A DNA stretch of 64,000 nucleotides from an uncultured Lachnospiraceae bacterium. Its GTDB lineage: Bacteria > Bacillota > Clostridia > Lachnospirales > Lachnospiraceae. The stretch spans positions 1-64,000 of the forward strand of contig CAKRSV010000007.1 in the NCBI GenBank assembly GCA_934401915.1, in the 5' to 3' direction. The position numbers were made by a program, and so were the translations under genes. The notes under the pieces are model-generated. The model was not told the DNA's origin. It searched no databases and worked only from the letters and a program-made list of their open reading frames with translations. This document shows, in pieces, positions 26,801 to 34,079 of the stretch (position 1 is the first letter of the stretch; each line of letters begins with the position of its first letter).

Positions 26801-27811
26801 ACATAGGTAAAGCGTGTACCCCCTTTTTACGTTAAGGGTATCGTCTAGTGTCACATTATCCTTCAAATAGACATAAGCGGTGTTATTAGAATCGTATGTA
26901 ATCTCACTTGTTCCATCCCACGCTGTCCATTCGACAGCTTCACACGTACCCTTGTGATCACCGATATCCTTGTGCGCTGCGCCGCAGATCGGGTGGCTAT
27001 GATCGCCGCTGTGCACCGTTGCCTCCAGTACCGCCACGCCGCCAAACTTCACCGTCACCGTAAGGGCAGGCGCATCTTCTGCCAACGCATAACCGTCGGG
27101 CAGCGCCGCATTGAACAGGTAGCTGCCGGTATAGGCTCCCTCCTCGGGATAGTTGTCGCAGTCCCAGCCGTTCAACGTGACCGTCTCTGTGTCGTCCTCT
27201 GTGGTGGCTGTGATCTCCGTCGGGAGCATATCCACGATCTCATCATAGAGCACAGGCTTTTTCGCGCTGGCTCCGGGCAGGGCAAAGACGCCGCTTTCCG
27301 GGTCAATGATCTCCTGCTCATCCACCCAGCTCCATTCCGTGATCTCGGTCAGACCGCACAATTCACAGACATAGGTGCAGGGGTGTCCTTCCACTTCCTG
27401 TACATATCCACAGTTTTCGTCATGCTCATGCAGGCAGTTCAATTCCTGCACAATACATCCGCTTTCCGCGCTGCATACATGGCTGCACTCGGTAGGCTCC
27501 GCAGGCTCAGATGGCGTTGCATCGTTGCCCGAAATGTCGTTATCCAGTACCGGATAACACTCCTCCGTATGCGTATGGGTGCAGCTTGTGATCTCGGTAT
27601 AAGACTCTGCCCCGTGTTCGTGGGTGCAGGGACTTCCCTCGATCCCTTCCACATAACCGCAGGTCTCGTCATGGGCAGTGTGGTGTTCGCACAGACCGCT
27701 TGTGTCGACAATCTCGCCATTGTCCTCTGCGGCAAGAGACACCGCAGGCAGCATCCCCATCACAAGACAGGTTGAAACAAGTATGGATAATATTTGTTTC
27801 CCAATCTTCAT
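23864..27811 (-). CDS. large secreted surface protein: Cys/His-rich, beta-helix, LysM
   Basis: 1315 residues from the ATG at 27811 (GGAGAGGAG upstream). Order: signal peptide (about 1-28, ending SLAA); Cys/His-rich segments (about 30-180, with pairs such as CTHTHTEEC and CLHEHDENC); a linker; a right-handed beta-helix with many GGG-IWT/ISGN-type rungs (about 280-640); another His/Cys/Trp series (HWHEC, CSICKG, CTECGYEL, about 660-980); a Ser/Asn/Gly linker; a beta domain; and a C-terminal LysM (VAKGDTLWTISRKYGCTVSEI). LysM suggests attachment to peptidoglycan; the repeats suggest metal binding or disulfide-stabilised adhesion. No catalytic motif is seen. Function not assigned. Confidence 0.8.
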   Translation of the reverse strand: MKIGKQILSILVSTCLVMGMLPAVSLAAEDNGEIVDTSGLCEHHTAHDETCGYVEGIEGSPCTHEHGAESYTEITSCTHTHTEECYPVLDNDISGNDATPSEPAEPTECSHVCSAESGCIVQELNCLHEHDENCGYVQEVEGHPCTYVCELCGLTEITEWSWVDEQEIIDPESGVFALPGASAKKPVLYDEIVDMLPTEITATTEDDTETVTLNGWDCDNYPEEGAYTGSYLFNAALPDGYALAEDAPALTVTVKFGGVAVLEATVHSGDHSHPICGAAHKDIGDHKGTCEAVEWTAWDGTSEITYDSNNTAYVYLKDNVTLDDTLNVKRGYTLYLCLNGYSITESGDDEVINVLDSASLILCDCRGSGKITHSEGTTGRGMKVGNSSSQAARFWMFGGEISNNSSLDDGGGVKVQNSNFQMYGGKITDNHVKVVSNYGGGGVCAQNSSFFCMYGGEISNNSSSGDGGGVTVWGYGSFKMYGGTISGNKATGDGGGICTNASLTISGGTINGNTATGDGGGIWTKEYLKIDDSTINGNKAAEGGGVYYNGSSIMQIQDSKVTQNKATDGGGIYVNNSSTLGMRDSSITGNTVTGNGGGVYNNGMFQISGNTDISGNTKNSVGNNVYLPTNKYINITGTLTGSKIGVTTEATPSSSSYIRIATGNKNYADPEKFQYENDGNLSVSVIVSSSGSTAKLVVCVHSWGTDWKSDSSDHWHECSICKGKQDTAAHVYDKEIVVEGYKVSDATCTSGATYYKSCVCGASGTETFESGDTNPDNHSGDLGDDWQSDGSRHWKEYSCCGEKGAIAPHYGGKATCQNKAVCAICNSPYGEFGSHDPAEDIWSKDASGHWHPCKTANCNEKIDFAKHTPGPAATEEAPQTCTECGYELAPKLGHKHVWGAWTSNGDGTHSRTCTKDSSHTETNSCSGGKATCQSPATCSICSQTYGDKDMNNHTGGTEVRGRVEPTTSAPGYTGDTYCKGCNTKIKDGRTIPKKKPAQAGNTSSGDNSGSGNSSNIGTDNGSSSSNTASTPVTTPAVTSVTVPVSGDEKTIRVEAKVSGTTATVGKVDLSKLDTVIGDDVKTGVVTIDFSVLEKKVDTVKLPANVIKQIAKAVNDPDNDAESLEIVLTGGTSIEFDAKTLDAMTAQAKDADIIISIRRTTDNTLNNKQKQTVGSRPAWDVSVTSGGKNILGVGGKVTVSAPYELGTGEKANGIAAYYVDAKGSKKRCETSYDSVKKRVKWKTDHLSVYMIGYDKSGKKDKAAGNTGTVSVAKGDTLWTISRKYGCTVSEIVAANSDLIKNPNRIYLGWQLNIPQN

Positions 27812-27906
27812 CGTTCTTCTACTCCTCTCCAACGTTCCTAAAGCCTTATGTTCCTGAAGGCTGTCATCCGTACCCGCGCCACGGTGTTCTTTGCCTGCCG
27901 TCAGGC

Positions 27907-27944
27907 TTGACATCGGCACAGGTTTTCTTATAATAGCATTATAA
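27907..27944 (+). promoter_or_regulatory. promoter and palindrome of the MerR-GyrI gene
   Basis: TTGACA (27907-27912), 16-bp spacer, TATAAT (27929-27934). A perfect palindrome TTATAAT-AGC-ATTATAA (27928-27944) overlaps the -10, and is a candidate operator. Confidence 0.65.
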
Positions 27945-27988
27945 TGCGTTCACCCATGAACGAATCAAGACGTGCTGGAGGAAAATTT

Positions 27989-28795
27989 ATGGAAAAGGAT
28001 ACGAAAAAATTTTTTCAAATTTCAGAGGCGGCACGCGCCTGCGGCGTTTCCCGAAGCACGCTGATGCGCCTGGAAGAAAAGGGTCTGCTCACTCCCGCCT
28101 ACATCGCGCCGGAGAGCGGGCGGCGGTACTATGACAACCATAATGTCGCCCGTATTTTGCAGATTGAAAAGTTCAAGACCATGGGACTGAGCGCAGAAGA
28201 GATCGCAGACTATTTTGCCTGCGGCGGCGAGGTGTCGGAGGCTCTTGCGGTGTTGGAAAACCGTCTGCGTAACCTCCAGCGCAGCGTGGAGGAGCTGCGG
28301 CTGCGCGCAACGGAGGAACTGAGCATTTCCGTACAGGTGATGGATCTGCCCGCCGTGACCTGCCTGATGCGGCATTGCACAGGGCATACCATCGCGGAGA
28401 AGTACGCCGATATGTACGATTTTTACAGTGAGTGCATCCGACGGGGCTGTGTGCTCTCCCACGAACCGCTTTTCACGATCTCAGAAAAGACAGACTATCT
28501 GGATGGGTACATCAGCGACCAGCCCTATACCTATACCGTCTGCGTTCCCGTGCGTCCGAAAAACGCGCCTGCGGACGCGGTGGTGCTCCCGGAATGTCGG
28601 GTGCTGTCCGTGCTGTACAACGGCGATTATTCCGGTATAGACGAAGCATGGCTGACGCTGGGCCGCGAGGTAAAAGCGCGCAATCTGACGCCTGCAGGTT
28701 TTCCGCGCGTCCTTGGTATCGTTGCGCCCTACACCGGGCGCGAGATCGAAACGCGGAGATATTGCTCAAGACTTGTCCTGCCGGTGGAGAAGTGA
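27989..28795 (+). CDS. MerR-family regulator with GyrI-like effector domain
   Basis: 268 residues. Residues about 8-75 form a MerR winged helix (FFQISEAARACGVSRSTLMRLEEKGLL ... GRRYYDNHNVARI), then a coiled-coil dimer helix (about 80-110), then a GyrI/BmrR-type effector-binding domain (about 115-265). BmrR relatives sense lipophilic cations or drugs. The ATG at 27989 follows GGAGGAAAA; the earlier in-frame ATG lacks a site. It is divergent from the large surface-protein gene, which it may control, and convergent with the hydrolase gene. Confidence 0.85.
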   Translation: MEKDTKKFFQISEAARACGVSRSTLMRLEEKGLLTPAYIAPESGRRYYDNHNVARILQIEKFKTMGLSAEEIADYFACGGEVSEALAVLENRLRNLQRSVEELRLRATEELSISVQVMDLPAVTCLMRHCTGHTIAEKYADMYDFYSECIRRGCVLSHEPLFTISEKTDYLDGYISDQPYTYTVCVPVRPKNAPADAVVLPECRVLSVLYNGDYSGIDEAWLTLGREVKARNLTPAGFPRVLGIVAPYTGREIETRRYCSRLVLPVEK

Positions 28796-28820
28796 ACAGA
28801 ATGGCTGATGCGTACTGTGG

Positions 28821-30818
28821 CTATTGATCGTGGGATGGACCAGCAAGTGCATCGACAGCTGCCCAGAACAGCTCCCCAGCATTCTCAAACTGGTTCTTCT
28901 CATCGATCTTCTGGATCTTATCTACCATATCATAATCCCATGTGCCTTCCAGCTCATACCCACTAAAGATCTGTCTGTTGTAATACTCCGCCACTCCTTC
29001 AAATATACCGTAATACATCAGCAATTCCGAAGCGTCCTTCATTCCATAGAATCCATTTTGCTTTATGATGGAAACTCCAAGTTCATGGGAAATAAAATTT
29101 ATCTTCCTTTCTATATCCTCGGAAACCATAAAAACATCTTTATTATCATCTATCAGAATTGCCTCCGGACCATCCTTCAGCGAATTAACAAACATGACGT
29201 AAAAATCATCTTTCGCCCGATATCCGAGCCTGGCTTCCCATTCCGACACCAGATCCACTTCATCAAATTTCTTCTGATACATCTCGACCTGTGCCTGAAG
29301 CTGCTCTTTTTCTATTGGCCATACCTCTTTATCATAAATTTCGTAGCATTTGATAAAAACATTTGCCAGCGTCTCTATCTGCTCTTTCTGTTCCCCGGAT
29401 TCATCGGCAATGCTTTCCGCATTTTCTAAAATGTTTTGATAATAAGCAACAATACTCTCACTATCATCGAGGGCTGCTGCCTTTGCGACCATCGGGTCAT
29501 AAAGGTTTCCCTCATGTTCGCCGCCTGCTACCGTAATTGACAGAGCGTTTTTCTTCAGGATCTCCAAGTCCTCTTTGGCATACAGATCTTTGTAGTTGTC
29601 TCCATAGTCGTTGTCGTAGCCGCATTTTGCCACGGATAACATATGATAGACATAATTGCTGTTTTCCGTTGCTGCTACAACAATCCCTTTGCTTTCCTGT
29701 TCTTTGCTGCTTTCTTCACAAGACGCTGACAAGAAGTTTTCCACAAACTCCAGACAATCCCGGTTTAAGATCGCCAACTGTTTTTCAGCCGGAACTTTCG
29801 GATAGATACCGTCTAACACCATTGCCAGAACTGGGGACGCAAGGGACAGATCACAGATCCCCATATGCCCTACGCCCGGATAATAGACATTGACATACTT
29901 CTCATTATCACTGTGCAGAAATAAATCATTATTCCTGTACTGTTTCCACTCCTGTAAATGTGCATAGCTTGAATCGGAATAAACGCTGAGCAGCGGCACT
30001 TTATAATCAGAAGAATCAAAAATAAATTCGCCCTTTTCAACACCCTTGATGTCATACATAAACGGCGATTCCAGCGCAATACACCCACACACATCCTCTC
30101 TCGTCCTTGCCATGGCATACGCTGCCGAACCGCCCAAAGAATGACCGGCAACAATATATCTGTCCGCATCTGCCATCTTTGCGTAAACAGTATCGGCGGT
30201 CATCACTTTTTCCTTAAAGTCATCCATTACCAGATTTAGATCTGTCATTCGCACTTTCATCCACTTGTCAAATAACAGATAAGCGTCTTCCGGATCCTCC
30301 TGCGGGTTCATATTTCCCATTTCCGTCAGAAATTCCCGGTCGACTGAGATCTTTTTTCCGTCTGCCCTGACCATACTTGCCGCCTGTCCTTCATGCGCCA
30401 CAGCCAACACAACAAATCCGTGACTTGCAAATTCCTTGAATAAACTGACATTGTTGTCGATCGTCCCACAGCTTCCATGCGAAAACACCACAACTTTTGC
30501 ACTGTGTTCTTCCCCGTCATAATTTGCCGGATACCACGCCCGCACCTGCAGCTCGCGCGTGTTTCCATCCGTCCCCTTCTGCTCTGTCACAAGCCAGTAA
30601 TCTTCCGATGCGATGTCATAAGCGCCCGTCGTCTTTACCTCCGATACCGGCGGAAAAAGCGCACATTTTATTGTCACAAAAAACAGGATCAGATAGGTAA
30701 GAAAAACGATGATTCGGTTTACTCTCCCCGCTTGCTGTTTTTTCATCTTTCTTAATATCACGATTACTGCTGCCAGCTCCAAGATAGCCAGTGCCGACAT
30801 CAACCAGCAAAAAACCAT
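28821..30818 (-). CDS. alpha/beta hydrolase fused to a degenerate gluzincin-like domain
   Basis: 665 residues. Two membrane helices (about 3-23 and 35-55) precede a PAF-acetylhydrolase-like alpha/beta hydrolase with VVFSHGS (oxyanion region), nucleophile Ser227 in GHSLGG, and His318 in GVGHMG. From about 390 the protein is a separate helical domain with ISHELGVS (576-583) and EGVAEYY (607-613), the spacing of a zinc metallopeptidase HExxH...E site, but the second His is Val582. So the hydrolase should be active on an ester or lipid, and the second domain probably is not. GGGAGGA precedes the ATG. Confidence 0.75.
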   Translation of the reverse strand: MVFCWLMSALAILELAAVIVILRKMKKQQAGRVNRIIVFLTYLILFFVTIKCALFPPVSEVKTTGAYDIASEDYWLVTEQKGTDGNTRELQVRAWYPANYDGEEHSAKVVVFSHGSCGTIDNNVSLFKEFASHGFVVLAVAHEGQAASMVRADGKKISVDREFLTEMGNMNPQEDPEDAYLLFDKWMKVRMTDLNLVMDDFKEKVMTADTVYAKMADADRYIVAGHSLGGSAAYAMARTREDVCGCIALESPFMYDIKGVEKGEFIFDSSDYKVPLLSVYSDSSYAHLQEWKQYRNNDLFLHSDNEKYVNVYYPGVGHMGICDLSLASPVLAMVLDGIYPKVPAEKQLAILNRDCLEFVENFLSASCEESSKEQESKGIVVAATENSNYVYHMLSVAKCGYDNDYGDNYKDLYAKEDLEILKKNALSITVAGGEHEGNLYDPMVAKAAALDDSESIVAYYQNILENAESIADESGEQKEQIETLANVFIKCYEIYDKEVWPIEKEQLQAQVEMYQKKFDEVDLVSEWEARLGYRAKDDFYVMFVNSLKDGPEAILIDDNKDVFMVSEDIERKINFISHELGVSIIKQNGFYGMKDASELLMYYGIFEGVAEYYNRQIFSGYELEGTWDYDMVDKIQKIDEKNQFENAGELFWAAVDALAGPSHDQ

Positions 30819-31004
30819 ATCCTGTCGTCCTCCCTCTTTTCATCAATCCTTTCCGGTAATCAGCAATATCTTTTACCGTAATAAATGCCCCATCAGCACC
30901 AGTGCCTTTCGCCTCAACAGAAAAGATATTGATCAAACATCATCCCTGTTACAGCTTCAATTATCATAGCGGGCAGCACATAACCGGTATTTGTTATATT
31001 GGAA

Positions 31005-31196
31005 TTATTTTTCAACTGCTGCCATTCCTGCTCTTTGCTTCCACAAAGGCATATATTCACCGCTCATTACCTTGTCAAAATTTTCACCATAATATTTCTT
31101 CTCTTCAAAATACGCTTCTTCCGTCATTCCCTTATATACAAATGGATACTCCAGCAATCTTGCGTCCCAATTATCTATTGTATCTTTGCCTCCCAT
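31005..31196 (-). CDS. small protein or gene fragment, function unknown
   Basis: 63 residues from the ATG at 31196, preceded by AAGGGAGA. It is rich in Tyr, Glu and Lys (GMTEEAYFEEKKYYGENF) with no membrane segment. The sequence reads like the C-terminal end of a larger enzyme, but I cannot name the family. It lies between the hydrolase gene and several decayed short frames, so it may be a remnant. Confidence 0.4.
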   Translation of the reverse strand: MGGKDTIDNWDARLLEYPFVYKGMTEEAYFEEKKYYGENFDKVMSGEYMPLWKQRAGMAAVEK

Positions 31197-31308
31197 AAAC
31201 AACCGCTCTCCCTTTTGCAAATATATTTACAATCAAATCAGCCTATTTATCTTTTTTAAGAGCCTATCGTCAGAAAAAACGCTCGACCAGTTGGCACAAC
31301 TACCGGCT

Positions 31309-31424
31309 CTGCCGCTTTTCATCGATTTGTCCGTGTTTTCGTTCCAACACCCAGATGCCACATTCGTAATCGGGACTATACATATCGCCCGCTTTTGGTT
31401 TTTATGATCACTCATAAAAAGCAC
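31309..31424 (-). pseudogene. short frameshifted coding remnant
   Basis: An ATG near 31412 opens a frame (MSDHKNQK) that continues sensibly only after a shift into a second frame reading GDMYSPDYECGIWVLERKH and ending shortly after. The two parts together suggest a decayed gene of about 35-40 residues or the end of a larger one. The family is not identified. Confidence 0.25.
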
Positions 31425-31432
31425 TGTTCATT

Positions 31433-31582
31433 TCACGCAGCCTCCATAGCGAATGTAATTATCAAATGATACCGCGTCTTCCAATAGGTAACAGCGACAA
31501 CCTCCCAGCCCTGCTTTGCCATATCATTCATCACCTGTTCTACATATCTCTTGCTGGTTTCTATTACCTTATATGTTTTCAG
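31433..31582 (-). pseudogene. DUF4177-like small protein, start codon doubtful
   Basis: The frame reads LKTYKVIETSKRYVEQVMND, then AKQGWEVVAVTYWKTRYHL, ending at TGA 31433-31435. This is the beta-alpha-beta layout of DUF4177 proteins. The frame has no ATG: upstream it meets a TAA, leaving only a CTG at 31582 after GAGGACAAG. So it is either a non-standard start or a gene cut at its 5' end. Confidence 0.4.
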
Positions 31583-31620
31583 TTCTTACTTGTCCTCATA
31601 ATTGTATCCAGAGTTCTAAT

Positions 31621-32049
31621 TTACTCCTTGCCCGCATAACGGTCTTTTCCCCACCAGTTGGGCATCATTTCTTTGAGAGTAACGGTTTCTCTGCTCTCAT
31701 AATCCACCATGATCTCCATGTTTTCATTCTCTTCATTTAACTGATACAAGAACTCACGGCACGCACCGCACGGCATTCCACTCCCGGCGCCGGATGGAGC
31801 TTTATCCCGGAAAGCAATCATTCTTTTTATCTTGGTCTGACCACTGTTCACATACATATTCAAGACGGCAACCCGCTCAGCACACAGGTTCATAACACCG
31901 CTGCAGGACTCAATGCAAAAGCCCGTATAAATGGTTCCGTCCTCACTTTCCAGCGCGCAAACAACATGGTGCGCGTAAACAAACGGCGATACATCCTCCG
32001 GATGATATTCTTTTTTTGCCTGTTGATAAAGTTTTTCCCAAATATCCAT
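31621..32049 (-). CDS. cytidine deaminase-family protein
   Basis: 142 residues starting at the ATG at 32049, preceded by GAGG; the open frame extends upstream through the TetR gene's end but without a ribosome site. Zinc motifs are CAERVAVLNMY (CAE with the catalytic Glu) and PCGACRE (PCxxC). It should deaminate cytidine or a related base analogue; blasticidin-S deaminases share this fold, so drug inactivation is possible. It follows the TetR gene on the same strand and is probably cotranscribed with it. Confidence 0.85.
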   Translation of the reverse strand: MDIWEKLYQQAKKEYHPEDVSPFVYAHHVVCALESEDGTIYTGFCIESCSGVMNLCAERVAVLNMYVNSGQTKIKRMIAFRDKAPSGAGSGMPCGACREFLYQLNEENENMEIMVDYESRETVTLKEMMPNWWGKDRYAGKE

Positions 32050-32185
32050 ACGAAACCTCATTTCTGCGCACTTTTTCGCATACCGGGTTTGTGTCAAGTG
32101 CGCGCGGACACAAATCTCTATTTCTGAACAGTCTGTTGAAAAAGACGCCCTTGCAGATGATCTCTCTCCTGCTGCTAAAGGCCGT

Positions 32186-32803
32186 TTACCCGCTGACCAG
32201 TTCCCCGAAAGTCGCATCGCGGTCAAAAGTACCTGCTGCAAAACCGGGAATCTCCTTGATGGACTTGCAGATACTGATACTGAACCCGGTCAGGATCTGC
32301 GCGATCTCACGGTCAGCGTAGGGGCAGTCACCGGTCACGATCAAGGTCGACAGGCTATGCACCACAAGCCACAGATTACGAAAATACAAGTCTGCTTCTT
32401 CTGCGGTGATATGGTAAATTTCCATCAATGTCGGGCGGACCAGTTCCTGCAAATGCTGCATTGACTTCACGGCACTGTATTCCGGCATCCGTGATAAAAA
32501 CAGAAGGCGGTAGAGTTCCGGTTCTTTCCGTGCGAACTGTATGCACTGCTTTCCAACGCCCAAAAACGGGATTTCCTCCTTTAGACCTGCGTTGGTGTAG
32601 TCGTCGTACACACATACCGCAGCGGCGTAGACTCCCTGCCTGAGATCATCCATAGAGCCAAAGCCTGTAAAGATCGGTCGCGTGGAAGTGCCAAGCTCAT
32701 CAGCTATCGTTTTTGCCGTCAGATTATCAATTCCCTTCGCCCGCACAACACGCAGAGCCGCTTCTACCATTTCTTCTTTTGTAAATTTTACCTTCGGAGC
32801 CAT
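32186..32803 (-). CDS. TetR/AcrR-family regulator
   Basis: 205 residues. The N-terminal HTH reads FTKEEMVEAALRVVRAKGIDNLTAKTIADELGTSTRPIF; the C-terminal 130 residues form the helical ligand-binding dimer domain. AAAGGA precedes the ATG at 32803. The promoter is a perfect consensus with a TGTGCA/TGCACA inverted repeat just downstream, consistent with autorepression. It heads a likely two-gene transcript with the cytidine deaminase. The inducer is unknown. Confidence 0.9.
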   Translation of the reverse strand: MAPKVKFTKEEMVEAALRVVRAKGIDNLTAKTIADELGTSTRPIFTGFGSMDDLRQGVYAAAVCVYDDYTNAGLKEEIPFLGVGKQCIQFARKEPELYRLLFLSRMPEYSAVKSMQHLQELVRPTLMEIYHITAEEADLYFRNLWLVVHSLSTLIVTGDCPYADREIAQILTGFSISICKSIKEIPGFAAGTFDRDATFGELVSG

Positions 32804-32825
32804 AGTCTGTATCCTTTCATTTTAT

Positions 32826-32852
32826 TGTGCATTGCATGATGTATATTGCACA
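32826..32852 (-). promoter_or_regulatory. operator-like inverted repeat before the TetR gene
   Basis: TGTGCA (32826-32831) and TGCACA (32847-32852) form a 27-bp dyad with further partial symmetry inside (TTGCAT). It lies between the transcription start and the start codon, a usual place for a TetR autoregulatory site. Confidence 0.6.
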
Positions 32853-32865
32853 GTGCGTATTGGTT

Positions 32866-32894
32866 ATTATATTGGGAAACGGAGGGGGTGTCAA
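32866..32894 (-). promoter_or_regulatory. perfect sigma-A promoter of the TetR gene
   Basis: TTGACA (32889-32894), 17-bp spacer, TATAAT (32866-32871) on the - strand: both hexamers and the spacing match consensus exactly. Confidence 0.85.
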
Positions 32895-32903
32895 TAGAGG
32901 GAT

Positions 32904-32943
32904 GGATGTATTGCAAAAAACTAGGGATGTATTGCAAAAACTA
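32904..32943. repeat. tandem 20-bp repeat upstream of the TetR promoter
   Basis: GGATGTATTGCAAAAA(A)CTA occurs at 32904-32923 and 32925-32943, one turn and a fraction apart. It abuts the TetR promoter, so it may bind a regulator; it may also be a scar of DNA rearrangement. Confidence 0.6.
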
Positions 32944-32979
32944 AAACATTAGGTTTTTATTTGCAATTTTTGTTCGGCA

Positions 32980-33106
32980 TTGACGACTCCCTTAATAAGT
33001 GATAATCTAGGAATGTAAAAGAGCGTTACCGTAAAGCAACGGTTCGCCAATTATGAGTTACTTGTTAAAAAAGCAACCTACTCTTGGTCTGGGCGGTTGC
33101 TTTTTT
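32980..33106 (+). ncRNA. candidate small RNA with promoter and strong terminator
   Basis: TTGACG (32980-32985), 17-bp spacer, TAATCT (33003-33008), then about 60 bases without a convincing frame, containing a GTTACCGTAAAGCAACGG hairpin, then a terminator with a 12-bp stem (33067-33078 with 33095-33106, AAAAAAGCAACC type) and six T. The -10 is weak. The terminator alone is certain; the RNA is a proposal. Confidence 0.4.
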
Positions 33107-33107
33107 G

Positions 33108-33254
33108 ATGTTTATTCTTTCTGCAACTACTACTAATACAGAGTGTGCATTGAATGCTCTTGCGATAGATAATCCATTGGAATATGCAAGGTTATATCTT
33201 GATGGGACTATGCAGATATGGATTGACGCAGAGGATTTCCTTGAAGTATGGTAA
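33108..33254 (+). CDS. short frame, possible truncated small protein
   Basis: 48 residues (MFILSATTTNTECALN, then DNPLEYARLYLDGTMQIWID). The pattern NPLEYARLYLDGTMQ resembles the C-terminal half of small DUF6061-like proteins of Clostridia. There is no ribosome site, because the ATG touches the preceding terminator, so it is more likely a remnant than an expressed gene. Confidence 0.3.
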   Translation: MFILSATTTNTECALNALAIDNPLEYARLYLDGTMQIWIDAEDFLEVW

Positions 33255-33326
33255 AGATATGACCTAACCCAAAACAGACAAGGACATATTTATACATCCT
33301 TGTCTGTTGTATGAGCTTTCAATATA

Positions 33327-34061
33327 TCATTTGTCATTACAATAATAATCAATGGCTTTTGACATAAATTGTGCAGTTCCTTTACCGTTTTGGTCTATAT
33401 TCTTTGTAAAACGTTCATCATTGATATACATTAATCCAAGACAGGAAAGAATCTCTTTTGTACAGTTATAAAAGTTAAGAGTAATATATGTTTGCCAGCG
33501 TTTTACAAGTTTTTTTGCTTCTGAACTATCTGGTCTCAAGTGTCGGTTCTGACCGAACAATTTCAAAATTTCAGCACCTTCGCCTTTTAGTATATTCCAT
33601 TGTACATCATCATATCCAGCTGTTTTTTGTTCGCTTTCTTTGTATGCGTCTGTCTCATTCCAGCGTTCCTTTACTTCTGTAGCATATTTTTCTTTCAACT
33701 CATTAAATTCGGACATATCGAAGGCATGAAAGTCGACATGATGTTTCTGTTGTATGGCAGTTTCTAATGTTGCTATAAGTGTGTCTAATCTTTTTTTCTT
33801 TTGTACTAAAAGTTCCATATGCTTAATAAGGGTATCATGTCTATCATAACCTTCAGATGACATGATTTCCTTAATATCACTAAGGGGAAAGTCTAATTCT
33901 TTAAAAAATAAAATTTGCTGTAGAGTTTCCAAGTCTTTTGCATTATAAATACGGTATCCGGCATCAGTTGTTTCGCTCGGATGCAGAAGCCCAATTTGGT
34001 CATAGTAATGTAATGTTCGAACTGTGACCCCTGATAGCTTTGCTACTTCATTAATTTTCAT
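33327..34061 (-). CDS. MerR-family regulator with TipAS domain (TipA-like)
   Basis: 244 residues. A MerR HTH (INEVAKLSGVTVRTLHYYDQIGLL ... GYRIYNAKDLETLQQILFFKEL) is followed by a coiled coil and a TipAS domain (about 120-240: KYATEVKERWNETDAYKESEQKT). In TipAL this domain binds thiopeptide antibiotics covalently and activates the promoter. GGAGGG precedes the ATG. It is the last gene of an operon whose promoter has MerR-type architecture (35478-35508), so autoregulation is likely. Confidence 0.9.
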   Translation of the reverse strand: MKINEVAKLSGVTVRTLHYYDQIGLLHPSETTDAGYRIYNAKDLETLQQILFFKELDFPLSDIKEIMSSEGYDRHDTLIKHMELLVQKKKRLDTLIATLETAIQQKHHVDFHAFDMSEFNELKEKYATEVKERWNETDAYKESEQKTAGYDDVQWNILKGEGAEILKLFGQNRHLRPDSSEAKKLVKRWQTYITLNFYNCTKEILSCLGLMYINDERFTKNIDQNGKGTAQFMSKAIDYYCNDK

Positions 34062-34079
34062 ATCACTTTCCCTCCGGAA

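Noticed and set aside
30616..30936. 106-codon - strand frame before the hydrolase
   Set aside because: It overlaps the hydrolase start and its ribosome site and shows no family pattern.
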